In this document: positions 1-9,689 of the stretch, one piece after another | Layout of the letters: each line of letters opens with the position of its first letter | How positions within the stretch are numbered: position 1 is the first letter of the stretch | Source of the DNA: Ischnura elegans | Lineage: Eukaryota > Arthropoda > Insecta > Odonata > Coenagrionidae | Assembly: GCF_921293095.1 (NCBI RefSeq) | Contig: NC_060247.1 | Span: 113,727,111 to 113,791,110 of the forward strand | Reading direction: 5' to 3' | DNA length: 64,000 nucleotides | Made by a program: the position numbers and the translations under genes | Notes under the pieces: generated by a model | The model's input: the letters and a program-made list of their open reading frames with translations, nothing else | Database searches by the model: none | Told to the model about the DNA's origin: nothing

Positions 1-860
1 ATATTTTGCGACGTCACGAACTCCTGCCGAGGGGGTCACCCGTGAATGATAAATTAGCTCGTTATTTTTAATATTGACTGATTGCGGTAATGTTTCAAAA
101 AAGAGACCAGTATATTTTTCGTTTCGCCATCCGTCCCCCACTCCTTGAATGATACCAGGGTAAATAATCGACAGTCCGGTTAGAAAATAAAAGATGGTGA
201 CGTCACGAACTCCTAACAGAGGGGGCAACTCTTGAATGATGAATTTGTTCGTTCGCCAATTATTGTCTTTGACGAATTTTTTGGTGACGATAGAAATATA
301 AAGAGACCTGTATATTTTTCGTTTCTCAATCCATTCCGCACTCCTTGAGCTATATAAGGTGAAGTAATCGATAACTCTACTCCAGAAAAGTTGTTGACGT
401 CAAGAACTCCTCCCGAGGGGGCCACCCATGAATAGGCTCGTTTATTAATTTTTCATTGTTACCCTGTTGTGGTCGTGTTTGAAAAATTAAGGGACCCGTA
501 TAATTTTCGTTTTTCGATTCGTCGCCCACTCATTCAGCCCGGCGAAAAATTGCCGGACTTAAACCCTTTCACATGAAAATAGATGACGTCACGAACTCAT
601 GTCGAGAGGGTCAAAAAAGAGATGACTCGGGTCGCTCACTAATTTTTTGTAATTGCCTGGTTGTGGCATTGCTTCAAAAATTATGAGGCTCTTAAGTTCT
701 TCACTGTTTTGATCCATCGCTCACTTATTGAGCTTTATCCGGAGAAAAATCGAAGGCTTCAACCCTTTCGCGTAGAAGTTGATGACGTCATGGACTATTC
801 ACGAGCTGTTACTCGCTTCCTCGCTTATCCTATACCCGGTGCAGAGGCCTGAGGTAGTTC
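1..860. repeat. Tandem satellite, ~195-bp monomer, cut by the window edge
   Basis: A GACGTCA core recurs at 10, 199, 396, 585 and 784, giving spacings of 189, 197, 189 and 199 bp. Each core is followed by a diverged 'cgaactcc...gaggggg' stretch and then by 'tatttttcgttt', so whole monomers are repeated and not only the core. The last unit is the most diverged and fades near 850-1190. The array continues to the left of the window. No protein function is suggested; short frames here are by-products of the repeat. Confidence 0.85.
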
Positions 861-1454
861 GCTGTTGTTTACACTCATATCAGCGATACCTTTGCTCAAT
901 GAGAGGTTGCTACTGAACAAGAAGATGAATCAGAACTCGCATAACGTCACCCACTCATGAAAAGGGGGCGGCGGCACCTCTTTCTTTGTTTAAATTTTCG
1001 AGAGAATGGCTGAATGAGAAAGATTTATTTCCGTCTCAAGTCATTTCTCCTATCTAATTCATCCATAGATTTCCATAATTTAATTAAATAATAATTGGTT
1101 AACTAATTATTAATTAAGAAGTCTGAGTCAACGTCCCCTTTTGGTATATAAAATTTGCCTCAAAAGCTATCCTATTATATAGGCACCCCCTACGAGTAAC
1201 AACAGTACTAACAGTAAGTGGACGTTTATAGGTCGGACGACGGGCAGAAGAGAGTGAATCACATGGAACTTGGTGCATACACGCTGGTGGTGACTTGCTT
1301 CACTCAAGCCTGAAGTCGGAGTGGAGACTCATTTAGGAAGCTCTCCCGAATTACTTCCAGTTAAGGGATTCGGTCGTGAAAAAAATCACAAAATGCCCTG
1401 CATAACCATCAACAGTCAAAGAGAATTAAGAGAGAGGTAACCACCGAAAGTAAT

Positions 1455-1529
1455 CAGAGTCCTCTAGATTGCACTCTCAGCACTACTCTCTCATCATGTA
1501 GTTATTATATGGCAATATAGAGGACTCTG
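1455..1529. repeat. Short inverted repeat (hairpin)
   Basis: Arms 1455-1472 and 1512-1529 (cagagtcctctagattgc and its complement, one mismatch) are separated by 39 bp. Both arms have 'gaaagtaat' next to the outer end. This may be a small MITE remnant or chance; no function is inferred. Confidence 0.6.
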
Positions 1530-1589
1530 AAAGTAATATGATGACAGCGCTACCTTTCTGTTTTTTCCGGAACCAATAATAACTTCCGG

Positions 1590-1645
1590 ATATAGAGGTA
1601 GTTCAATTGGTTAAAAGCGCTTTTCCTAGCTGCGCGAATCACCAT
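1590..1645 (+). repeat. Weak tRNA-like SINE head fragment
   Basis: 'ggtagttcaattggttaaaa' resembles a tRNA D-arm/box A, but no box B follows at the right distance, so this is not a tRNA gene. It is probably a truncated tRNA-derived SINE. Confidence 0.3.
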
Positions 1646-2405
1646 GGTAAACACGTTATTCATCGCTCTTTTGTTGCTCACAAACAAAACGCTACGATGG
1701 TGTTTTGAGATGATCTAAAATGTCTAAATTAAAACCTTTAAAACTCCTATAATAATGGTTTTTAGTGTCCAATGTAAATCGCAACATTTCATTCTGCGGC
1801 GAACTATTCGATTTTTCTATCATTTGAAATGCTCGTCACATGACACATTGCTTTTTGAGATTACTTCCCTATCCCTCAACCATCATTATCCCTTATACTG
1901 ACTTCTAATTCTTTGATCTGACATTTATACGGAATTAAATCAACATCTAAGTATTTAGATTAAAAAGGTGCGGAATCAGATACATATTAAATATTTCTTT
2001 CAGTGCAAAATTTAATTTCGCACTCAGATGATTGAAGATCGATAAGTGACGGAAATATCAAACATTAATACTAATGTACAAACTGATCATCAAAAAGTGC
2101 CCCAGCTACTGCTACAATAACATAATCAATACTGTCAACTCATAAATGATTAACAGGGAACACAGAGGTTCTCCAACTCTCGCAGTTCTACACAACTGTG
2201 TATAATAGATCGATATGAGACTTCTGTTTGGTTGCGCAATTCTTAAGTGGAGAAAATAAACAGCCCTGAAAATAAAAATTTGCTGAAGAAGCAACTCTTC
2301 AGTCAGTTGTTGTAAAAACATATCTTAACTGAAGTTGTGAAAAAAATGCCAGACATGTGATTCAAATGCAAATCATAGGCATGCGGGCTGATTGTATCAT
2401 AGGTA

Positions 2406-2908
2406 CGAGGTGTGCTCGGAAAATAACGGATTTAAAAAAATATTTATTTATTCGCCTACATTAATGTTGTCGCCTTCAACGTAGTCCCAATTAGATATTT
2501 TTTCGCGTAGGCCAGAGCCTCTTCATCGAAAAACGTCTCAAACTTGGTGTTTGGGATATTCTTCATCTTTGTCAGCGATTCATTTTAAGTACGGCTCTTT
2601 CTGGTATTATTTATTTTTTTTATAGAAAAAAGTCAATGTCTGGCGAATTTGGAGGCTGAGGCATCGTTACAGTTTTGTTTTTTGCCAAAAATTCACGAAA
2701 AAGCAGTGGAGTGTAAGCCAAAAATCGGCGTGCTCACAAAAACACGTCTAACCTTATCGGCTGTTGGAGACAAAGTAAAGAATGAATATAGCTGGAGATG
2801 TTATCATACTGGTACACTTAAACAATTAAAAAAAATTGACAATAGGACTCTACAAACTCGCGAGAATTTAAAAATAATCAGTCTCCCTTATTTTCTGGAC
2901 ACACCTCG
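2406..2908 (-). mobile_element. Internally deleted mariner element (503 bp)
   Basis: The ends are inverted repeats starting CGAGGTGTG (left CGAGGTGTGCTCGGAAAATA, right CGAGGTGTGTCCAGAAAATA on the complement). Each is flanked by the TA duplication of Tc1/mariner elements (2404-2405 and 2909-2910). At about 500 bp against the usual 1.3 kb, most of the transposase gene is missing. Recognisable transposase remnants lie on the minus strand. It is a different mariner from the one at 3249-4558, with which it shares only the first nine terminal bases and a similar downstream composition. Confidence 0.88.
2448..2700 (-). pseudogene. Mariner transposase C-terminal remnant
   Basis: On the minus strand, 2644-2700 reads REFLAKNKTVTMPQPPNSPD, matching the block around the third catalytic aspartate of mariner DD34D transposases (the PPYSPDLAP-type motif). 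It is followed by an in-frame loss of several residues and a stop. Further on, 2465-2580 reads as the mariner tail (KNIPNTKFETFFDE, then after a frameshift DYVEGDNI), ending in TAA at 2448-2450. The helix-turn-helix half and the first two catalytic aspartates are absent. Non-functional. Confidence 0.8.
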
Positions 2909-3070
2909 TAACTGTATAAACCTGCAAATATAATTACCCTAAGTATTTTTTTTGTACAAGTATTCTATGTTTTCATGTAAAATGAGACTGCTGATACCGA
3001 TATTTTTCATACGCCTATGTAAAACCCTCAAGGGATACCGTCTCCTAGAACTGATTATGAATGTGCATAT

Positions 3071-3244
3071 CGATGGCTAAGTTCAAACAATACGTATCTT
3101 AAAAATAGCCACTTTTCAGGAGAGCAAAAAAAACAATTGTTTTTTTTACCTGTACACTGATATTAAAAACTAAAAGTCCATAAAATTGAAAAAGAAGCAT
3201 TCATTTGCAAAAAAGGGTTGTTTTTTGTTTGTATTTTAACTTGA
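3071..3244. repeat. Partial copy of the CGATGGCTAAGTTC MITE (copy 1)
   Basis: It starts cgatggctaagttc and runs parallel to 4654-4885 and 23239-23492 through 'gagagcaaaaaa...agcattcatttg...tttgtatttt'. It lacks the right terminus, stopping just before the mariner insertion at 3249. Confidence 0.8.
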
Positions 3245-3248
3245 TATA

Positions 3249-4558
3249 CGAGGTGTGTAAATAAAGTAGTGAGACTGGCAACATCGCTTTCGATCTGGCA
3301 ACGCTGGAGACGCGTGGCCGTGAGTAGCCTCAGGTGCACGTGTGATGCGCCTCCAGTATGAATCTGAACTCGCCACAGTCATTTGTTTGTCCGTAGCGTT
3401 GGTTTTCGTGAAACGGTTTTTTCTTGTGCGTTTTAAAAATGAGTGACCTCAAAGTTGAGCAACGGTGTGCAATCAAATTTTGCTTCAGACTTGGACACAA
3501 TGCAACCGAAACTTTTGAAAAACTTCGGGAGGCCTATGGAGAACGTGTTTTATCAAGGGCACAGGTTTTTCGGTGGTTAAAGGAATTTTCAGAAGGAAGA
3601 GAGTCGATTGAAGATGAACCACAAAGCGGAAGGCCTTCAAGTGCAAACACCGATGAAAATGTCAACAGAGTACGGAATCTTGTGCGTTCAGATCGACGGT
3701 TGACAGAATGATCGGGGAACAGTTGAATTTGAATCACACCTCCGTTCATCACATTTTGACCAATGAATTGGAGATGAGAAAAATTTGTGCGAAAATGGTT
3801 CCGAAAAACCTTTCCCAAGACCAAAAGGATCTCAGAAAGGGAAGGAGTCTTGACTTTTTGGGTTCAATTGAAAATGATCCCCGTTTTCTTGAACGTGTCA
3901 TTACTGGTGACGAGTCATGGGTGTTTGAGTACGACCCAGAAACGAAACGTCAGAGCATGGAGTGGCACACTGCGACTTCTCCAAGGCCCAAGAAAGCACG
4001 CATGAGCAAGTCGAAAATCAAATGCATGCTGATTTGTTTTTTTGATAGCCACGGAATCGTCCACAAAGAGTTTGTGCCACAAGGCCAAACGGTTAATCAG
4101 CACTTCTACCGTGAGGTCCTTGAAAGACTTCGAAAAAGAGTCCTTCGTGTGCGACCAAACATCAAAGACAAGTGGGTGTTGCATCACGACAACGCGCCCT
4201 GTCACACTGCCATCTCAATAAACGAGTTTTTGGCCAGTAAAAACATTCCTGTTGCTCCTCAGCCTCCTTATTCACCAGACTTGAGTCCTTGTGACTTTTT
4301 CCTCTTCCCGAGATTGAAAAATCACCTCAAGGGAACTCATTTCGGGACACTACAAAACATACAAACTGCTGTAACCGACCAGCTGAAGGCCATTCCATAA
4401 TCTGAGTTCCAGCAATGCTACAATGATTGGAAGGACCGTCTCCAGCGCTGTGTGGCTTCCGAAGGGAACTATTTTGAAGGTGACAATATCGCATTGTAAT
4501 TATATTTGAATAGAAAATTTAAAAAAAATCAGTCTCACTACTTTATTTACACACCTCG
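3249..4558 (+). mobile_element. Full-length but defective mariner element (1310 bp)
   Basis: Perfect 28-bp terminal inverted repeats (3249-3276 and 4531-4558, beginning CGAGGTGTGTAAATAAAG) are flanked by TA on both sides (3247-3248, 4559-4560). The 1.31-kb length is normal for mariner. The identical TIRs indicate a comparatively recent insertion, yet the transposase frame is broken. It landed next to the partial MITE copy at 3071-3244, so it is younger than that copy. Confidence 0.95.
3439..4499 (+). pseudogene. Mariner DD34D transposase, frameshifted
   Basis: This would be the cut-and-paste transposase of the surrounding element. The first frame (ATG 3439 to TGA 3709-3711, 90 aa) holds the N-terminal helix-turn-helix region (CFRLGHNATETFEKLREAYG, SRAQVFRWLKEF). 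The second frame (3708-4400) holds TGDESWVFEYDPETKRQS (first Asp), HHDNAPCHTA (second Asp) and PPYSPDLSPCDFFLFPRLK (third Asp). Exactly 34 residues separate Asp2 and Asp3, the mariner spacing. Defects: a one-base frameshift near 3705, and a premature TAA at 4398-4400, after which the normal tail (SEFQQCYNDWKDRL...GNYFEGDNIAL) is still readable to TAA 4497-4499. Total about 350 codons, the family's usual length. All three catalytic Asp codons survive. Confidence 0.95.
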
Positions 4559-4653
4559 TAAAGTAGTATTAAAAAATGCAAGTCATTAGGCGTGAGCACC
4601 ATTTGAATACATTCTATGGTACGATGGTTAATTGTTGTCGCGAAACGATATAT

Positions 4654-4885
4654 CGATGGCTAAGTTCTAACAACACGTATTTCAAAAATAGCAAATTTTT
4701 CGGAGAGCAAAAAAACTATTAATATTTTTAATTATACACTGAAATTAAAAACCAAAAGTTCATAAAACTGATAAAGAAGCATTCATTTACAAACAAAGAG
4801 TTGCTTGCTTGTATTTTATTTTTTAAATGTTACCTGTCTCAAAATGGCCGAATTTGAGACATGTGCTGTTAGAACTTAGCCATCG
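4654..4885. mobile_element. Inverted-repeat MITE, copy A (232 bp)
   Basis: Left end cgatggctaagttctaacaa and right end ttgttagaacttagccatcg-type sequence form inverted repeats of about 28 bp with few mismatches. It is about 80% alike to 23239-23492. Similarity to that copy also extends about 80 bp to the left (from about 4571, 'ttaggcgtgagcaccatttg'), so the true mobile unit may be larger or both copies sit in the same older repeat. No coding capacity. Confidence 0.75.
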
Positions 4886-4919
4886 AAATACCCTTCCTTT
4901 AGGAACGTCCATGTCCGGA

Positions 4920-6330
4920 ACTCGTCCATGGGTGGTCTCATAGTCGATCACCTTTCAGCGACGATCGAATGGAGACGGCGCTCGTCACGTCAGAGCAAGG
5001 TCAGTCATCTCGGGGATGCTGCGGTCCAGCGTCACCCGCGCAGCGGCGTCTGCCAGCAGGGTCGGTCATCTCCTCTGTGTACTCTCTTCGCCGTAAGCGT
5101 AACGCGCGCGCCGCCGTCAATCGCCGGCACAGTGTCCCGGGCCGCCGTCGGAGTGGGGGGAGGCGGGGGTGGAGGCGGGGAGAGAACCGGAGGGAGGGTG
5201 GGGGGGTAAGCCCCGGCTGGAAGATCGCTCCGAGCGCACAGTCGAGGGCAGGAGAGCGCAAGGGGAAGAACGCGGAGGAGCGCGCAACAACGTCGCGGCG
5301 ACCTTCCTTCGCCTCCACCCGGATCAAACGGGTGCCGACCGGATAGCGAGTTTTCTCGGAAACAAAAGGACAACACGCTGAGCGGGAAAGGCTGAATGAC
5401 CGCATCCACCCTCAACCGTGATCCCTTGCTAACCCGAAACCTAAACTTGGTGGGCGCCAGACCGTTTTTTTTTGTAAATACAGTGTCATTTCAGTGAAGA
5501 TTTCCTACGATACAAAAAGGACATCACAGTGTGTGAGGAAGGCTGAAAAATTCAGTTTACCCTCGACCGTGTTCTCTAAAAACCCGGTGGGCGCCCCAAA
5601 GTCTGTCCGGATCGACAATGATATTTCAGAGAAGATTTTCTTCGATACATAAGGACATCGCAGTGTGTGAGGAAGGCTGAAAAATTCAGTTTACCCTTAA
5701 ACGTGTCCGTTGTTCACCCGACACATTGTTCGCCACAACCCGGATTAATTAGGGTCCCGACTATACCTGGTCGACCGGCTGCTGACCTGACGATCGGCGC
5801 CGCGGCGCGTTCGTCGTGTCTTGGAAGAAATCGGTGGGGATTACATTGTTTACGTCCCGAGGGATCAGACAGCGTCACGAGAGACGGGCTGGAAACTTTA
5901 GGAAATACCGGTGGCACCACAGTTATGTGCATCAGGGTTTGCCACTCTCCCATTCTCTCGCTGCACCTGACCGTGCGGACACCGACCGCGTTTCGCGTCC
6001 GGATGTAGTTTTCGCGGTGTGACGATGCGGAAGGGCAACGACGCATTGGCCGTTCCTCGCAGGGGCGGCGAGCGGACGGGGGCCGGAGGGCGCCAGGGCC
6101 GTGCCGCGAGAGGGCGCGCGTGAGAGGGGCGGATATCGGCCTACGCACGGGCCACGCGCGTGGGAGGAGCCCGCCCCACTTTGCCCCCGACGACGCACTG
6201 ACCCCCGGCAAGAGGAAAGGTCTCGACCCGCGCTCAACTCATCACGGATCGGTGGACAATCAGTGCGGCGATTGCGCTGGAGGAACGGTTTATACGTGCC
6301 CCCCACCAAGTGAACACGCGACTGTATCCC
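4920..6330. promoter_or_regulatory. CpG-rich block, probable 5' promoter/UTR region of the receptor gene
   Basis: Base composition changes sharply from AT-rich DNA to a block dense in CG dinucleotides (for example around 5030-5350 and 6010-6240), then back to AT-rich by about 6700. It lies 1.7-3.1 kb upstream of the octopamine-receptor exon on the same strand side. Many overlapping frames are open on both strands, as expected from GC richness, but none resembles a known protein. A GTAAGC at 5206-5211 could be a 5' splice donor of a non-coding first exon. Promoter function is inference. Confidence 0.45.
5345..5740. repeat. Three-copy tandem repeat (~135-150 bp)
   Basis: Units sharing 'acaaaaaggacatcacagtg', 'gaggaaggctgaaaaattca' and 'ggtgggcgcc' occur around 5362-5455 (diverged), 5497-5600 and 5630-5740. 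The last two are the most alike (anchor 5517-5562 against 5650-5697). The set lies inside the CpG-rich block. Confidence 0.8.
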
Positions 6331-6333
6331 CAA

Positions 6334-6700
6334 ATGTTCGCCACCTCCACATCACTTCCATCCGTCGTCATCTCTGAAGAGGTCATATCAACAGGCACGC
6401 AGGACTTGATGGCGCAGGGGATGACATAGATAGTTCTCCAAGTGAAAGCCAGGCATCGAAAACCACGAGAAATTCAAATAGGAAGGTTTCTGAGTGATAA
6501 ATTAAATCTCCAATCGTTCGCCTCTTCCACATCTTAACTTCCTTCCGCCATCATCTCTGATGAGACCATCTCGAAAAGCACACTGGACCTCGTGGTCTGA
6601 CCTCATGGACTGTCAGAGATAAGTTCCACAAAATTGGAAAATTTCGCAAGGAAGAATCCACGTGAAATTCAACCAGGAGGATAATTGAGTGATATCTTAA
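6334..6700. repeat. Two-copy tandem duplication (~180 bp)
   Basis: The first unit starts near 6337 (gttcgccacctccacatcac) and the second near 6517 (gttcgcctcttccacatctt). Both pass through 'gtcatctctgaagaggtc'-like and 'aggaaggtttctgagtgata'-like blocks. Divergence suggests an old duplication. Confidence 0.7.
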
Positions 6701-6886
6701 CGACTGTCGTAGTGTTCTGAACGGAGAATATGTAGTTTGTTTATCCACCGCGGGCTCCTTGGAGGAAAAACCACGTTTCTAAATATCGACATCCCATCAG
6801 AAGGACGTTTTGGTTCCGAAGACAGCGATCATGTAGTCGGTGCATGGTCTCGGAGGTGTCGCTGTCGGAAGGGATTTGAGTCGAAG

Positions 6887-6894
6887 TGACGTCA
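6887..6894. promoter_or_regulatory. Perfect CRE octamer TGACGTCA
   Basis: TGACGTCA, the palindromic CREB/ATF site, lies 1.17 kb upstream of the receptor start codon in a moderately GC-rich segment. Single octamers arise by chance. The same core occurs in the satellite at the window start, so regulatory use is only a suggestion. Confidence 0.3.
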
Positions 6895-7649
6895 GCGACC
6901 AGAGGCAAAGGGGCCATGGCGGCCGGAGGAAGCCTTACCGCAGCAGCAGGGCGTCCGACAATCGATTTAAACAGAGGCTGAGAAGGCAAAAGGAATGCGA
7001 AAACGAACGCAATTGCTATGGTTTCCGAAAGTTGAAAGGGGTTATAACAGACGAATGTTTATATTTCATAATAGTACTCGCGAAGGATATTCCGGTAATC
7101 CATTGGAGGTCTCAGTGCTCCAACACGGAGTTCAACAGATATTCATGGTGGAGAATCACCTTCCACACACATTCAGCATGGAATTCAACGATTTTTCACT
7201 AACAAGAAGGCTCCGATAATTGCATAATTTATATTTTTGTCATTCCTTCAGTTGCTTCCGCCCCTAAGAGCAGCTCCGGTGAAGCGACCAGCCACACTCA
7301 AATCAACATGTGATCTCAGTGCACACAGTCGAGGGATCAAATAGATATCAACGATGCCGATTATTTTTTCATGTTAATACAGCAAGCATTTCAATTCAAA
7401 TGAAATGAGAAATCTTCTTGGATAGTTCCATCTATTGTTATTTCTGTGATATTCCTTTTTCCTCCGATATATTTCTCCAGTAAGGTGAACTCTGCCCATG
7501 TGACTACCAGAATGTAATATCCTCACACGTGCGGAAGAAGATTTAGTCGTTAAAATTACGTATTTTCGAGTAGTAAATCCACATAGAAGACCATATCAAT
7601 TGCCTCCATACCCTAATTATTCATGAGAATGTGGTAAGGCGTATTAGTT

Positions 7650-7912
7650 GGAGAAGGTGACCGACAGCTGTCATATGTGCCATGAGGGAAAGGTAGGAAA
7701 GAAAGAGTGGAAAGAAATCCAGCGTTGGAATTAGTCTGCCCTTCACGAAAGCCGCCAAAAAAACCACAGCTTAACGTATCATCCGACGGACGGCGTGCTG
7801 TTCTTTGAGAGCCCTCAACATTCTGTGAAAATTATCCGCCACCGCCGGGATTTGAACCCGATTTTAAAGGGTAAGAAGCCAACACTCCACCCTCCACACC
7901 ATCGTGATCCTC
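7650..7912 (-). mobile_element. tRNA-derived SINE, minus orientation
   Basis: On the complement, 7843-7912 has a tRNA-like head with box A (TGGTGTGGAGGG) and box B (GGTTCAAATCC). It is followed by a body with 'catccgacggacggcgtg' and 'gaccgacagctg', which matches the plus-strand SINE at 24440-24725 in inverted form. It is not a functional tRNA because no proper acceptor or anticodon stems can be drawn. Confidence 0.75.
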
Positions 7913-8006
7913 CCATGTGAGTCTGCTCCCCTCAGTTCAGCACCCCCTCCAGTGTTTGCACTGTCATCTAGACTCCTCCATTCTCAGCCACCAGGGTTAT
8001 TCTTTT

Positions 8007-8008
8007 AG
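8007..8008 (+). other. Candidate 3' splice site (AG) before the receptor exon
   Basis: 'ggttattcttttag' at 7995-8008 is a pyrimidine-rich tract ending in TTTTAG. The same TAG (8006-8008) is the stop that closes the receptor frame upstream. If it is used, the exon would begin at 8009 with about 54 nt of 5' UTR before the ATG, implying an upstream non-coding exon, possibly in the CpG-rich block. Confidence 0.4.
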
Positions 8009-8062
8009 GGAGGCAGCGCCCTCCTGGCCGGCCTTGTCGTCGGATGCTGCAGGGCCTTGGCG

Positions 8063-8835
8063 ATGGACCGCAGCGAGGCGATCCCGACGTCGACCACCGA
8101 CCCGACCGCAGCGCCCACCGCACCCACCACCGAAACTCCCGACCCGTCCACGGCGCTGCCCGAGGACCCGGGTTCGGACCCCGACGGCGGCGCCGACTCG
8201 CTCTTCGAGGGCTGGGAGTCTTTCCTGGGGGTTGTGCTCAAGTCCACGGCCATGGGCTTCATCATAGTGGCCGCGCTCCTCGGAAACCTCTTGGTCATCG
8301 TGAGCGTGGTGCGGCACCGAAAGCTGCGGGTCATCACCAACTACTTCGTGGTGTCGCTGGCTCTGGCGGACATGCTGGTGGCCATCTGGGCCATGGGTTT
8401 CAACGCTTCGGTCGAGCTGACGGGTCGCTGGCTCTTCGGACCGTTGATGTGCGACGTTTGGAACTCTTTGGACGTGTACTTCTCGACGGCGTCCATCCTG
8501 CACTTGTGCTGCATCTCCGTGGACCGATACTACGCCATCGTGAGACCGCTAGAGTACCCATTGTGCATGACGCGTCGGACGGTTGTCCTGATGCTGGCGG
8601 TTGTGTGGGCGAGCCCCGCGGCCGTCTCCTTCGTGCCGATCTTCCTCGGTTGGTACACTACGGAGGAGGCGGCCAAGTTCAGGGACCAGAGGCCGGACGT
8701 GTGCAAATTCGAGGTTAACAGGGCTTACGCCGTCCTCTCCTCGTCAGTGTCGTTCTGGCTGCCCGGCGTCATCATGCTCTGCATGTACTACCGCATCTAC
8801 GTTGAGGCGGATCGTCAGGAGAGGATGCTCTACAG
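8063..8835 (+). CDS. Octbeta2R: Beta-adrenergic-like octopamine receptor, first coding exon (TM1-TM5)
   Basis: Class A GPCR for octopamine that raises cAMP through Gs, at the neuronal or target-cell plasma membrane. The exon gives 257 codons plus two bases. Residues 1-55 are a Thr/Pro/Asp-rich extracellular tail with no N-glycosylation sequon. TM1 carries GN (N75), TM2 LALAD (D103), TM3 C130, amine-binding D137 and DRY at 154-156. TM4 has W182, the second extracellular loop C214, and TM5 S226, S227, S230, P234 and Y242. [20 protein letters not shown] and GWYTTEE are hallmarks of insect Octbeta receptors, and the end [10 protein letters not shown] favours the Octbeta2R type over Octbeta1R/3R (from memory of the family, not a search). 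ATG 8063 has G at -3 and +4; the frame is closed upstream by TAG 8006-8008. The exon ends at GTGAGT (8836). TM6, TM7 and the C-terminus lie in unseen exons. It is GC-rich relative to its surroundings, as many conserved exons are. Confidence 0.93.
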
Positions 8836-8841
8836 GTGAGT
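8836..8841 (+). other. 5' splice donor GTGAGT after the TM5 exon
   Basis: CTCTACAG|GTGAGT is a near-perfect donor. The reading frame leaves two bases (AG) of a split codon, probably Arg or Ser depending on the next exon. The open frame runs only into stop TGA just beyond it, so splicing is required to make a seven-helix receptor. Confidence 0.85.
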
Positions 8842-9235
8842 CATCTCCCACGCAACCTCCTCCTCTCCGCGGTCCAGGACGGGACAAATCTCCGTCTCTC
8901 AATAAATTGACCACGTGGATCCCATTGATCCAAGGCGAGCGAGCGAGTTCCTATAAAAATTTATCCGATGTAACAAATACCGGGAATTTCCAGTGCAAAA
9001 TAAATTAAAAACCGATTAAGACATGAAATCGTTTACGATGCGATATATTTAAGATAATATATAAAACACCAATGGCAATTTCCACACTATAATAAACTTC
9101 ATTCATTCAATCAATATTTTTTTTTAATGATTTTGTGGCAAAAAATATAGTCCCTCGGATATCATAGTTGATCCATGATAAAATACAAAACGGCAATAAT
9201 AATTTCCACTCTTTGATATACAACTCCACTACCAA

Positions 9236-9495
9236 CAGTGGCGTAGCCAGGAGGAGGCCTGGGGGGTTCGGATGCCACCGCCCCCGAATTATAAAACACA
9301 ATTACTTTGCTTCATACAAGAAAACAAAATATTGAAAAATTATGAATTTACAAAAAAATCTTTGACAAATGAAGTTTTTTTGTTATAAAAACTGTTAAAT
9401 TAAGTTTAAAACCCTCTGCTTAGTACCTTGTTATTCAAGAATTTTTCCCCTGATTTTGGAACCCCTCCCCGAACGAAGTTCCTGGCTACCCCACC
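9236..9495. mobile_element. hAT-like MITE (260 bp)
   Basis: Left end CAGTGGCGTAGCCAGG; right end is the complement of a similar sequence (CCTGGCTACCCCACC). The flanks actaccaa and aactacaa resemble a decayed 8-bp target duplication. The interior is AT-rich with G/C tracts just inside both ends and no coding frame. The element at 35445-35705 is the same family in the opposite orientation. Confidence 0.8.
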
Positions 9496-9689
9496 AACTA
9501 CAACCCATCATTCTGACTTTCGACCGTCTCAAGGTGAGAATGATATGAGAGTGTCAAAACCATTGTTAATATTGGAGTTGTATATTTAAGTGTGGTAATT
9601 ATTAATCGTTTTATATGTTTATTATAAATCAACTAAGATATCGTAGGGGCATGAAATTTTACTTTAAATAGTTTTAAAAAATTATTGAA

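Larger units (their letters stand above)
861..2403. other. Non-coding AT-rich stretch, no gene seen
   Basis: No convincing coding frame is present. It holds the decaying edge of the satellite, one short inverted repeat (1455-1529) and a weak tRNA-like segment (1590-1645). Confidence 0.6.

Noticed and set aside
5001-6333. Long overlapping frames on both strands in the CpG-rich block (up to 165 codons)
   Set aside because: All frames are open together because stop codons are rare in GC-rich DNA. Products are Arg/Pro/Ala low complexity with no family motif.
6916-6981. Short ORF (ATGGCGGCCGGAGG..., 21 codons) with a good Kozak context upstream of the receptor
   Set aside because: Could be an upstream ORF if this stretch is exonic, but nothing shows that it is transcribed.
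7997-8718. Frames of 168, 116 and 224 codons overlapping the receptor exon in other frames
   Set aside because: Shadows of the GC-rich receptor exon; their products are Arg/Gly/His-rich with no recognisable domain.
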